Assembly: GCF_024362695.1 (NCBI RefSeq)
Contig: NC_065415.1
Span: 15,727,438 to 15,791,437, forward strand
Source: Pectinophora gossypiella
Lineage: Eukaryota; Arthropoda; Insecta; Lepidoptera; Gelechiidae
DNA: 64,000 nt
Reading direction: 5' to 3'
Of the stretch, positions 1 through 8,848 are shown in pieces. Positions within the stretch are counted from its first letter, which is position 1, and the number at the start of each line of letters is the position of its first letter. The notes beneath the pieces are model-generated. The model did not search any database, had not been told where the DNA came from, and was given only the letters and a program-made list of their open reading frames with translations. The translations under genes and the position numbers were made by a program.

Positions 1-1003
1 GACAGTGTGAAAATCGGTGTCCCTCTTCGTTACAATTGAAACATTTAAGCATGTTAGCTGACGAATTTCGCTCTTTCTTCATCTTGAAACATCTATTGGT
101 AGTATGTCCCTCGATACCGCAAAAGAAACATTTAACTTTAACACGTTGAACTTCCGTTTCTATACCTTCAAAGTATCCTCGTTTTTTCTGAGTTTGAGTA
201 AAGGTCTTAATTTGAGGTTGTTGAGTGACTAAATACTTTAGTAAATCTTCTGGTTCTTGACACTTTAATGCTTGTGCACTATTTCTTAGTGATGAATCTG
301 TTATTCCATGAATTACGCAATCTACTGCTTTTTTCCCGGTAATTTCACATCTATTCAGTAACATCAGCTTGTCATAGAAATAGATGCGAAGGCTTTCATC
401 GGGTTTAGACCTTCTCGAAAACATTTCTTCAAGAATAACTGCAAAGTTATCCTCCACGGGAAAAGCGCGACGTAATTTATTCTGCCATTCTGCCCACGTG
501 AAGTCCAAGCTGGGTAGAGAATAAAACCAGTTCTTTGCTGTACCAAGTAATTTCTGAGTGGCAAAATGGGACGTTTGTCTGTCATCCCAATCGTAGATTC
601 TTGCATATTCATTTACTTTATGAAGCCAAATATTTATATTTTGGCTTTTATTCTCAGGGTCGAATTCGGGTAAAGCATTTAACATTTGTTGAGAATTAAT
701 AAGACCCTTGCTCTTGGTTGAATGTAGTGCCTTCACTAGTTCCGTAACGTCAACATTTTTGTTCTTTTTGTGACGCTTGTGAGACGGTTCCACAGATTTC
801 GATGTCAGACGACGCTTGGAAGCATTAGAAGACCGTCCTTCAACATCGCTAGGAGCTACAATGCGCCGCCGTTTATAAGTAGCTAATGGTGGGTTTTCTG
901 ATGGGCTCTCATCTTCCGAAGAATCACTGGAGTAGCTGATCAAGCGATTCTTTCGTGCCAAACGAAGACCTCCACTACTATCAGAGGCTACCGAGTCTGC
1001 CAT
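1..1003 (-). CDS. Gag-like polyprotein of a Ty3/gypsy-type LTR retrotransposon, 3' part off the window
   Basis: Reading down from an ATG at 1003, the minus strand stays open for 334 codons to the window edge. Residues 1-90 are serine-rich and basic, with several KRRR/KRH clusters. Residues around 115-215 have the look of a retrotransposon capsid domain, including W-L-H-K-V and T-A-K-N-W-F-Y stretches. Two CCHC zinc knuckles follow: C292, C295, H300, C305 and C321, C324, H329, C334, both C-x2-C-x4-H-x4-C. This arrangement is known for Gag of Ty3/gypsy elements, where it packages RNA. No stop or frameshift is visible, so the copy may be fairly young. Protease, RT and integrase would lie to the left of the window. 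Assignment to Ty3/gypsy rather than another LTR group is inference. Confidence 0.8.
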   Translation of the reverse strand, partial: MADSVASDSSGGLRLARKNRLISYSSDSSEDESPSENPPLATYKRRRIVAPSDVEGRSSNASKRRLTSKSVEPSHKRHKKNKNVDVTELVKALHSTKSKGLINSQQMLNALPEFDPENKSQNINIWLHKVNEYARIYDWDDRQTSHFATQKLLGTAKNWFYSLPSLDFTWAEWQNKLRRAFPVEDNFAVILEEMFSRRSKPDESLRIYFYDKLMLLNRCEITGKKAVDCVIHGITDSSLRNSAQALKCQEPEDLLKYLVTQQPQIKTFTQTQKKRGYFEGIETEVQRVKVKCFFCGIEGHTTNRCFKMKKERNSSANMLKCFNCNEEGHRFSHC

Positions 1004-1823
1004 CGTATAGGCCGTAGCACACACTAGTAGTGTGGGTGGGTTTTTTTGAGACTTCTGAATTGTGATAATAATGTCCTCTCGACTAATATGGTGGAGTCCC
1101 GCTCTGCTAGAGATCGGTACTCAGTAACTTGGAGTCACCATATGTCTGATTCCTTCGGTGGTCGTCTTCCGAATGACCTCCTTCCGCCGATCCAATTTTT
1201 GAAACCACCCTTGAACGTTAACGAATGGTGGCACCACTGTCATATAATTGTTACCAACCTCATAATAATTCCGTTTGACGTTGCTATTCCGTTGTGACAT
1301 AAAATCGTGACATTTGATTAAAATTACTAAAACCATAACAGGTTTAATTTAAATTTGTTAAAATCATGACATTATCCTGCAGATTATAATATTGTATAAA
1401 ACGACCTTTTTAATACATTTTCGCAGAGCTCCGTTTGGGAACGAGTCGAGTGCAAATTAAAAAAATATGAACTCATTCTTACATCTTTAGGTCATAAAAG
1501 TAATGGCGCTTTAATTTGTTGATATGCTTTTTATTAGACGAATTGCTTTAATGTGGCCATTATATGCCACCTGTTCGTCGCACGGACGCTTTTTTAATAT
1601 TAGAAGAGTACAACAATAATTGTACAATACAATTTAATCATAATCATTTTTATTTGCTTCAAACGTGGTATTTTAACATTTATATTATATGGTAACATTG
1701 AATTTTATTTATTTTTTTTATACAAATAATCAACATTTATTTACAAAATCATGGTAACATTAGTGTTAATAAGTACATCATGTTATCCTTCTAAAAAATG
1801 GCATGCAATATTGGTAGTGCGAC
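1004..1823 (-). other. Probable leader/LTR side of the gag element; boundaries not resolved
   Basis: This stretch lies upstream of the gag ATG on the same strand, where the 5' leader and LTR are expected. A TGGTGCCACC stretch near 1230 (minus strand) could belong to a primer-binding site, and ATAATGGCC near 1560 is a weak TATA-like candidate. Without the opposite LTR I cannot fix either end. No host gene is seen. Confidence 0.3.
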
Positions 1824-1977
1824 AGGTACGGTCACGAGCATTAATATGTATACACTTTGGTACCATGTCACATTAACTTTTTAGACAAATTGTACTGTAA
1901 GTCTCACTAAATATATTGACATTATGTTTTTGCGACAGGGCCCTAAAGTGGGTACATTATATTGCTCATGACTGTAC
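1824..1977 (+). mobile_element. MITE family M2, complete copy
   Basis: A 154-bp element with imperfect inverted ends of about 35 bp. It starts AGGTACGGTCACGAGC and ends with the approximate complement of that. Two further copies lie at 14412-14555 and 28538-29068. There is no coding capacity, so it would depend on a transposase elsewhere. Confidence 0.7.
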
Positions 1978-1984
1978 TCTTAAT

Positions 1985-2215
1985 CAGTTCCCTCATTCAG
2001 CGCTTATCGCTATCGACCCACTAGGCTCGATTAATTCTTTCAGATATTCTTCTTCTCAGACGACGCTCTGAGCCGAGGTTCGCGCCCAGCTATAGGCACC
2101 CTCAGGCTTCTTGTCTTAAATTTTGTACCGGGTGAGAACCCTCAGCGCTCCCTAATTATCCGGCCAAGTAGTTAATGCTATCTGCGGCTAATCTACAATA
2201 AGTCACAAAAAAATC
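1985..2215 (-). repeat. Dispersed repeat R
   Basis: This block is the reverse complement of 31930-32170. Shared landmarks are CGGCCAAGTAGTTAATG, the GCGCTTATCGCTATCGACCC side, and a GAGCCGAGGTTCGCGCCCA core. Short pieces of the same family appear near 4617-4670, 46595-46650 and 58640-58690. The class is unknown. Confidence 0.65.
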
Positions 2216-3045
2216 TTAATCAGTTTTATCTTATAAATTCTTCAATTTTATAGTTTTTTTTTTTTTGATTGAGCCATTTATACAATTTTGTCTTGAGTCA
2301 ATGGTATTTTTTACAAGAAGATTCATATAGTACAAGACCCAAAAAAATGTCTATCACCTGGCAACCCTGTGTCGCCGCCCGCTAGGCCGTACACTATGAT
2401 TTTATTGACACGCCAAACATATTTAAGGCAATGGTGCAGAAAATTTGACTCCATCCCGGCAGATGTTCTTGCCTATACAATGTTATGAGCTATTAGGGTA
2501 AGTATATGTACGTTATTTGACAGTTTTCTGCCTATTTTGGAACATAAATGGACGTTAATATGTCCTAAACTGTTTTTTTGTAGTTTCATGTTAAAGTAAT
2601 AGGTAATTTAGGCCTGAATAGAATAGTTTTTATGCCAGAAAACAGTAGAATAAAATATTACAATTATGTCACCAGTGTTTTTAGCTTTTCAGTAAATAAA
2701 AAAGGTAAAACATATTTATTTATTTACCAAATAAAAGTAAAATTGACACAAGTTAATAGCGAGCCATCCCAGTAACCCTAAGACAATAAAATTTTTGCTT
2801 AAACATTAAGTACCTATACAAAGTCATGTGGACAATTAGTTTATCCGCGTCATAATTCTAAAGTTTCATACAAACTTTCAACCCCTTTTTTAACCCCTTG
2901 GGGTTCGCAAAAAACCCGCACTTGTGTCCTATAAGAAACTCCCATGCAAAATTTAAGAATCCTAGTATTTGTAGTTTCTGAAATTTCGTGATAAATCAGT
3001 GAGTCGTATTTGGCTTTTATTATATAAATTACTATTTAACTTGTG
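2216..3045. other. No gene recognised
   Basis: AT-rich sequence with only short stop-broken frames and no clear repeat boundary. Nothing here is supported as coding. Confidence 0.5.
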
Positions 3046-3049
3046 CAAT

Positions 3050-3515
3050 GTATTGTACATTCCTTTTCAGCGCGTCCTTGCCGCGAGGATGGGCGCCTCT
3101 TACTTCAGTAGGCCGGAGTGAGGTGGTGGCTGAGTTTGGATAGGGACCCAGACCTACCGGGTATAACAAAGAACCCTTGCCCAGGGATACGGGTGAAGAC
3201 CTCAACGGTTGCAAAGGCGGAGATGGGAGCCATTGGTATGGCAATGCAGGACGGTAGGGGCAAGTCACAGGGACTGTAACCTGGTACCTGACAGAGGGCA
3301 GCAGAAACTGTCAGTACTATTTAGAGGCGGAGGACAGGAGTTCTAGAACGGCTTTGAAATAGACTACTCTGGGCGCCATCCCACTCACGCCAGACAGAGT
3401 ACTGCAGGATGGATGGCAAGAGGGAAACCTCTGTTCTATTTTTTTCCAATAAAAGTAGCATGGAGAATGCTACACCGGCAAGACCGTGGCTCTTAAATTA
3501 GTGATGATGACCTAA
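3050..3515 (+). repeat. Dispersed LINE-derived repeat, '...CTCTGGGCGCCATCCC' family
   Basis: About 460 bp that recurs at 39600-39830 (plus) and 24400-24625 (minus). The end, ATGGAGAATGCTACACCGGC then GTGGCTCTTAAATTA, resembles the C-terminal end of LINE reverse-transcriptase frames seen at 10674-10910 and 39455-39565. It is therefore probably a LINE 3' region. Confidence 0.55.
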
Positions 3516-3654
3516 AACAAGTAACATAACTTAAGCTCACAACTATATAGTCACTATTATATGGTGTACCTCTGACTACCCCAATTGGGACATCCCAGGA
3601 CATTCAACGCAAGATGGACTAAGTACCCACGCCTCACCGAGCTTTCTGTAACAC

Positions 3655-4111
3655 TAACGTGATAGGATTATTTGCAAAAAATAGCGATCGGCACATTGTT
3701 AATACCAGGAATAAAAATAAACTTGCTTTACAAGTCAGTCGATTACATAAGATTACTAAATCTTTTAAGGGGCAATGTATACGTTTTTACAATAAGATTC
3801 CCATTGACATTCAGAATTTGCCTTTCAACTGTTTTAAGACAGTTGCATGGGATTAACTGTCTGAGAACTGATATTAGGCAGCTAAATTACTCAATTGTAT
3901 ACCAATATTTTATGTTTATTTTTATTTTTTTAAAGAACGTCTAGGGCCCTGTGCCGAGGTTTTTCTTGCAGCTTCTTTTCCCCGGCTATACAGGTTGTGA
4001 GAAGCTGCAGTAGTATTAGGCGGATGAGACGTTCGTTATGTAAAATTGACGATTCAAAGTGTAACTATGTTACCTACTGAATAAAGATATTTTTGAATTT
4101 GAATTTGAATT
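3655..4111 (+). pseudogene. 3' end of a CR1/jockey-like LINE (family L1)
   Basis: The frame around 3659-3856 encodes the tail of a LINE ORF2, including FYNKIPIDIQNLP. Compared with the copy at 15100-15487 it lacks the segment coding KQKLYKKGYYKVDDYLEDIN, so this copy carries an internal deletion. The 3' UTR runs through TAGGGCCCTGTGCCGAGG and ends in ATAAAGATATTTTTGAATTTGAAT, a short tandem tail. Confidence 0.75.
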
Positions 4112-4162
4112 AGGTGGTGGGCTCACCACGTGGCCGTCTGAAATGGCCGAGCCAACAGTGTT

Positions 4163-4484
4163 AGTCTTCTTCTTATCGTGTGGGTTGTGACGTAGAATAC
4201 CAGTCTCATCAACCCTGGCTTATGATTGAACCGCCAAAGGCCCCTAACATGACTCATGTAACGATTACTCACTTACATCAGTAAATAGTAACCGGGACCA
4301 CCAGCTTAACGTGCCTTCCGGAGCACGGATCATCTTACTTTCGGACAATCAGGTGATCAGCCTGTAATGTCCTAACCAAACGAGGGATCACAAAGTGATT
4401 TTTGTGATATGTCCCCACCGGGATTCGAACCCGGGGCCTCCGGATCGAGAGTCCAACGCTCAACCACTGGACCACAGAGGCCGT
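4163..4484 (-). mobile_element. SINE A, near full length
   Basis: Read on the minus strand it begins with a tRNA-like head. Box A reads TGGTCCAGTGG and box B GGTTCGAATCC, the usual internal Pol III promoter pair. The body is about 250 bp (CACTTTGTGATCCCT, GGCACGTTAAG, GGGGCCTTTGGCGG) and the end CACACGATAAGAAGAAG. This is the commonest SINE family in the window. Confidence 0.85.
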
Positions 4485-4599
4485 TAGACAGTGGTAGTGA
4501 AAACAGTAATTAATAACTCATTGATGCAAGTGCTACCGGGGTTCGAACCGGCATGGGCACTCCCCGATTATTATAAAAAAAAAAAAACATAAACAACTT

Positions 4600-4850
4600 A
4601 AGGTGTTTGCCGTCTTCCGGCCAAGTAGTTAATGCCATCTGCGGCAGATCTACAATAAGTTAGAAAATCAGCGTTGTGGCACTTCGTCAATGTCGGAGTG
4701 TCACAACATATTGCTGAGCTGACGTCTTTTTTTAGAAATAAGTTTTAATTACTATGTTATCTCCTACTGTGTACCAATACCTACTTATATCTAAAATAAA
4801 TGATTTCTATTCTATTCTATTCTATTCTAAAAAAAAACAAAAAAGGGTGT
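4600..4850 (+). repeat. Repeat R fragment plus LINE 3' tail with (TTCTA)n
   Basis: 4617-4670 matches dispersed repeat R. 4730-4807 looks like a LINE 3' UTR, leading into a TTCTA microsatellite at about 4808-4832, typical of a LINE tail. Confidence 0.5.
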
Positions 4851-4982
4851 TTGCCGTCCAAGTAACATAAAATAAAAAAATATAGTGCAAATCAGTCCAA
4901 CTCATACTTGGTTACATACATACATACATAAACTCACGCCCGTAATCCCTAATGGGGTGGGCAGAGCCACAAGTAATTATAT

Positions 4983-6026
4983 CAAGTAGGTATACGTGGG
5001 AAAGCCTACCACTGGATAAAATCCTACCTATCTGACCGCTCGCAATATGTACAAGTGGATCATATTGATGAGCGCGGGAAACTCAAATGCGTTGTCTCCA
5101 ATAGTATCACAACAAATTGGTCTATTCCCCAAGGAAGCGTGATAGGGTGTCTCCTGTTCATCGTTTATATAAATGAGCTGCCTCGTGCTGCTGACAGTTT
5201 GTGTGTTATGTTCGCTGACGACATATCGTTACTATTTAAGTGCAACAGAACGGACCGCGATACCGATAAAAAAATTGTCCATACTTATAACTCCGTTAAG
5301 GATTGGCTACAGATTCATAACTTAAAAATTAACGCGGATAAAACTAAAATCATTCAATTTAAGCCCTACCAAAAAGTACCTTTAGATCTAAAAACAATTT
5401 CAAAAACTTTGAATGTAGAGCAGACAAACAATTTCAGACTTTTGGGAGTGTATTTGGACACACACTTGGATTGGAAGATTCATGTGGAAGCAATAAAAAC
5501 AAAGCTTTCACAATTCATTTTTGCACTATCTACACTTAAAAGAAACACTAATCGGGAATGTGCGAAGACTGCATACTATGCCTATGCATACTCTTGGATG
5601 AGATATGGGGTAATTTTATGGGGGAATAGTACGGATGCCGGTGATATATTTATAAAACAGAAAAAATGTCTACGAATAATAAACAATGTAAAGCCTAGGG
5701 ATACCTGTAAACTGCACTTCATTAAAGAAAATATGTTAACTTTGCCGTGTATTTACATCCTGGAGTCAGCTATGTTTGTCAGAAAGCATACCAACCTCTT
5801 CGCGTTTTGTACGAGTGAGCGTCGGAAACAAAATATTGTCCTTCCGGCTCCACGTATAGAAATGTTTAGAGGAAGCCCTTTGTATCGCTGCGCACTCATT
5901 TACAACAAAATCCCTAGTATTTTAAAAGTGAACAATGATGATATCTTTAAAAGCGCCCTCAAATCGATGTTGATTAAAAAATGCTATTATACTATAAATG
6001 AATTTATGAATGACAAATTAAACTAG
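4983..6026 (+). pseudogene. Reverse transcriptase C-terminal part (LINE ORF2), 5'-truncated
   Basis: The frame is open from about 4983 to the TAG at 6024-6026, and no ATG makes a natural start. It encodes KAYHWIKSYLSDRSQYVQ, then the RT motif IPQGSVIGCLLFIVYINELP and the catalytic FADD box (codons 5211-5222). A thumb-like region with LGVYLDTHLDW and the C-terminal YGVILWG motif follow. These are standard features of non-LTR reverse transcriptases of the CR1/jockey type. The endonuclease domain and the N-terminal part of RT are absent, so the copy cannot move by itself. The retained part has no internal stop, suggesting recent insertion. Confidence 0.88.
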
Positions 6027-6077
6027 TATTAAATTAAGTAATTAGAATTTAAGTATGGTACTAACTGCATGCTAGTA

Positions 6078-6100
6078 GGGGAAATACGGACAAAATGACA
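6078..6100 (+). repeat. Left terminal inverted repeat of the pogo-like element
   Basis: Starts GGGGAAATACGGAC directly after TA at 6076-6077. It pairs with 8826-8848. Confidence 0.92.
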
Positions 6101-6266
6101 GGGTGTTTTGTTTAATAATCATAAATCTTTATTTATTGTAATTATAATCAGTCTTTTACATTTGAAATTATCTTAGGTTAATTGACTAACAGTAAAACAG
6201 TATTTTACTTGAATAGGAACGATAAAAAATTAGATATTAAGAAAACAATGGACGAATCAAAAAAAC

Positions 6267-6295
6267 CATTTTGTCCGTATAGTACGGACAAAATG
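6267..6295. repeat. Left subterminal palindrome, likely transposase-binding site
   Basis: A perfect 13-bp inverted repeat with a 3-bp spacer, built from two copies of TACGGACAAAATG facing apart. It repeats the core of the terminal inverted repeat about 190 bp from the left end. Confidence 0.75.
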
Positions 6296-6331
6296 ACACA
6301 CCAACTATGGGTATAATGACATACCACAAAT

Positions 6332-8380
6332 TTACAAACAAAGTTCACAAATAAATCTCTTAGTCTTCCTTGAGACATCAGCACATGAAGCGTGAGCCCA
6401 ACGATAACAACTCATGCACCGTAACCAGCTTTCTCCCGGCTTGGACCGCGAATAAAGGTCATTGCAATAAATGCATGGGCAGTCTTCGTCGTCCTCGTTT
6501 TCGTCTGCAATATCAACAGTATCAGAGCTGGAATCGATGGTTTGAGAAGTTTGACGCTGCCTCTTTAGCATCTGTCTTTTTTTTGGTGCAACTGTGCTTT
6601 TGACAGTGGATTTTTTGTTGCTATTGGACTTGCCATCATCAAAAAGCACCTTTTTCACCTGTCTTTTCTTTTTTGCGGATGGATCTTTTGGTCTATTTTT
6701 TTCAATAACTTCTTCCATATTTGGAGTTGAAGTTAAAAGCCAATTTCCTTTGGCAGGATTGAGTTTTCTTTTGCCTTGGCCTCGAATGAACTGCCCCTGT
6801 GGTGGTGGTGAAAGAATCTCAATTGGAAATTCAAGTGACTTTGATGAGCCTGGTTTCATACCATCATCGTGAGTTACTATAGAGCTTTTAACTGTAAAAG
6901 ATTCCTGCACATTTGTTCCTAAATCCTTAGAAATAGTTACTCCAACATCTGTAGTCAGTGGTCGTTCTTCGTCTTCTGGTATCGCATTAATTTGTGTCGT
7001 TGTATTTTGTGTTTCCAAGGGATCTAAAGTAGAAACAATCGTGTTGTCCAAATCGGCTTGTGTTGGAGTAGGGTTTTCATTTTCAACCGGTGATAAACGC
7101 TCGTAGGCAGGTTCAGGTTCAGGTTCGGTACCTGCAACGTTGACCTGATTCAACGGAATATTTGTAGTCTCAGCTGGTTCAAACATGTAGTCTGGAAAAA
7201 TGTCAGGATTTATTGGCCATAAACCTGTGCTTTTAAAGCCATTACTTGCATTTTGTACCGTTGCGGCCTTTCCGTATGCTTGAGCAAACAAATTTCCAAT
7301 TTGTAAATGGGTAACAACGCGTCCTGGGTGATTCTTTAACCATTTAGAGATTTCTTGATTGTAGAACGTTTTTAGTGGTCCGTAAATACTTACATCCAAG
7401 GGCTGCATTCGATGTGTGCAGTGTGGAGGTAGACACAGCATATGAATGCCGTTTTCTTTAGCATATGTCAAAGCTTCAATAGTTTTGTGACTTGCATGAC
7501 CATCACAAATAAGCAAAACCGGGTCCTCTTTACTTGCTTTCGTGTACAATTGGAAATGTTTCAACCATTTTACAAACACATCTGTGTTCATCCATCCTGA
7601 TTCTTGTGCCAGTCCTAGAGTGCCAGTAGGAGCTTCATCTATTAGTTCATTTTTCATGTTTTTCCTAGGAAAAATCATGCATGGTGGAATAAATGAACCA
7701 ATGGCATTTGTACAGCACACCACTGTCACATTAGAACCCCTTTCAGCACTTGTGAGGCAGCCAATTTGCTTCCTGCCCTTCGTAGCTAAAATTTTTTGCG
7801 GTTTTTGGACGGTGGTTAGCCCGCTTTCGTCCATGTTATAAACACGCTGAGGTTCTAACTTATATTTATTCAAAAACTCTTCATAAATTTCAAAAAATCT
7901 TTTTACTTGAGGTCTGTTAAACGCTTGTGCTCTTGCTGCAGAAGTTGGTTCTGGAGACCGTAACGATATATCAGGGTTTCTTTTCAGAAAACTCTCAAGC
8001 CACTCCTGTCCAGCACGTTTCTTATCTTTGTTGAATGCGTGATCAAACCCGTTTTTCTCTGCTAGTTCAAAGGCTAGCTCCTGGACTGCCGTACGCGTCA
8101 ACCCAAAAAGTCTAGTCTCCAAAAATTTGATGTGGTCCACTAATTCTCTTTCTATTTCTAATGGAAATGTTGGTTTAAACCTGCCAAGTCCCTTACTACT
8201 TGATTCTAAATTTTTATTCTTATTTAGAGCATGTCTTCTTAAAGTAGCTTGTGGAACCCCGAAAGTTTTTGCAGCCAATTCCCAACCCATTTTATTTTCT
8301 TTCCATGCTGTAATGGCTTGCTCCATTGATTCCTTGCTCCATGACTGTCGGTTTGTTGTTCTTTGATAGTTCCGCGGCAT
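6332..8380 (-). CDS. pogo/Tigger-like transposase with C-terminal PHD finger
   Basis: A 682-aa protein from an ATG at 8380. Residues 10-60 look like a psq/CENP-B-type helix-turn-helix (RQSWSKESMEQAI, VPQATLRRH). Residues about 65-145 fit a second CENP-B-type DNA-binding domain. The DDE/DDD catalytic domain follows: D184 in NMDESG, D293 in ICDGHASH and D329 in MQPLDVSIYG, with 35 residues between the last two. The C-terminal third is acidic and lysine-rich. It ends in a complete C4HC3 PHD-type finger: C636, C639, C655, C658, H663, C666, C678, C681. The enzyme would cut and paste its own element at TA sites in the nucleus. No stop or frameshift is seen and all three catalytic residues are present. 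A domesticated host gene is unlikely because the terminal repeats are intact. Confidence 0.93.
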   Translation of the reverse strand: MPRNYQRTTNRQSWSKESMEQAITAWKENKMGWELAAKTFGVPQATLRRHALNKNKNLESSSKGLGRFKPTFPLEIERELVDHIKFLETRLFGLTRTAVQELAFELAEKNGFDHAFNKDKKRAGQEWLESFLKRNPDISLRSPEPTSAARAQAFNRPQVKRFFEIYEEFLNKYKLEPQRVYNMDESGLTTVQKPQKILATKGRKQIGCLTSAERGSNVTVVCCTNAIGSFIPPCMIFPRKNMKNELIDEAPTGTLGLAQESGWMNTDVFVKWLKHFQLYTKASKEDPVLLICDGHASHKTIEALTYAKENGIHMLCLPPHCTHRMQPLDVSIYGPLKTFYNQEISKWLKNHPGRVVTHLQIGNLFAQAYGKAATVQNASNGFKSTGLWPINPDIFPDYMFEPAETTNIPLNQVNVAGTEPEPEPAYERLSPVENENPTPTQADLDNTIVSTLDPLETQNTTTQINAIPEDEERPLTTDVGVTISKDLGTNVQESFTVKSSIVTHDDGMKPGSSKSLEFPIEILSPPPQGQFIRGQGKRKLNPAKGNWLLTSTPNMEEVIEKNRPKDPSAKKKRQVKKVLFDDGKSNSNKKSTVKSTVAPKKRQMLKRQRQTSQTIDSSSDTVDIADENEDDEDCPCIYCNDLYSRSKPGESWLRCMSCYRWAHASCADVSRKTKRFICELCL

Positions 8381-8385
8381 CTCAC

Positions 8386-8620
8386 CTAAAAAAACAAGAC
8401 AAAAGTAAATATTAGTAACACTATGGACAAAATGACATACCTATGTCGTTTTGTCCAGCGTATGGGTATGTCATTTTACCCTAATTTAGGCATGAAACGT
8501 TTAATATCATAATTAATAAAAAAACTTGAAATTTCTTATAAAACCAACACTAATCACAAGCCTATAACATAAGTCTTCAAGTTTAGTAAACAAAATAACA
8601 AATAATATTATAAAACTCAC
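8386..8620 (-). other. Predicted 5'-UTR intron of the transposase gene
   Basis: On the minus strand a consensus donor (TTTTTG then GTGAGT, junction at 8621/8620) is followed 235 bp later by a T-rich acceptor ending TTTTTTTAG at 8386. This leaves only GTGAG before the ATG at 8380. It is predicted from splice consensus only. Confidence 0.5.
8424..8457. repeat. Right subterminal palindrome of the pogo-like element
   Basis: Inverted 16-bp arms, TGGACAAAATGACATA and its near complement with one mismatch, separated by CC. They are variants of the terminal repeat core, and further half-sites follow at about 8460-8482. It lies inside the predicted intron. Confidence 0.7.
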
Positions 8621-8724
8621 CAAAAATCCAGTGTAATCCATTTATAAAAAATTTTTTTGGCTACACGAAACACGTTTCGACTCGTTACTTCAAACAGACT
8701 AACCGAATGGCGCTGGGTACCTCG

Positions 8725-8790
8725 CAGGATTGCCAACATGGCCGCCGCCGCGTGTTGCTAGGTTCGTGACGTCGCTATAGCCCGCCAAAT
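8725..8790 (-). promoter_or_regulatory. Candidate promoter of the pogo-like transposase
   Basis: A GC-rich island in AT-rich surroundings, between the right terminal repeat and the predicted intron. It holds CCAACATGGCCGCC (YY1/Pho-like GCCAT core) and GTGACGTCG (CRE/ATF-like). The assignment rests on position and motif resemblance only. Confidence 0.35.
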
Positions 8791-8825
8791 TCGAAATAAG
8801 CCCACTGTGTCGTTTTGTCCGTATA

Positions 8826-8848
8826 TGTCATTTTGTCCGTAATTCCCC
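8826..8848 (-). repeat. Right terminal inverted repeat of the pogo-like element
   Basis: Read on the minus strand it starts GGGGAATTACGGAC, next to TA at 8849-8850. A second variant of TACGGACAAAA lies immediately inside it at about 8809-8824. Confidence 0.92.

Larger units (their letters stand above)
6078..8848 (-). mobile_element. pogo/Tigger-like DNA transposon, apparently intact
   Basis: A 2771-bp element with 23-bp terminal inverted repeats beginning GGGGAAATACGGAC on the left and GGGGAATTACGGAC on the right, matching at 22 of 23 positions. Both sides are flanked by TA (6076-6077 and 8849-8850), the target duplication of the Tc1/mariner/pogo superfamily. It carries one full-length transposase gene. 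Extra copies of the terminal motif TACGGACAAAATGACA lie inside both ends. It sits in the 3' UTR of a LINE, so it inserted after that LINE. All cis and coding parts needed for transposition seem present. Confidence 0.93.

Noticed and set aside
5055..5057. Start of the RT frame at 5055
   Set aside because: The codon is GTG and recognisable RT sequence continues upstream to about 4983, so this is a truncated frame, not a gene start.
6370..8366. Plus-strand frames inside the pogo-like element
   Set aside because: They are shadows of the transposase on the opposite strand.
6332..8380. Transposase as a domesticated host gene
   Set aside because: Terminal repeats, TA target sites and subterminal sites are all intact, which fits a mobile element better.
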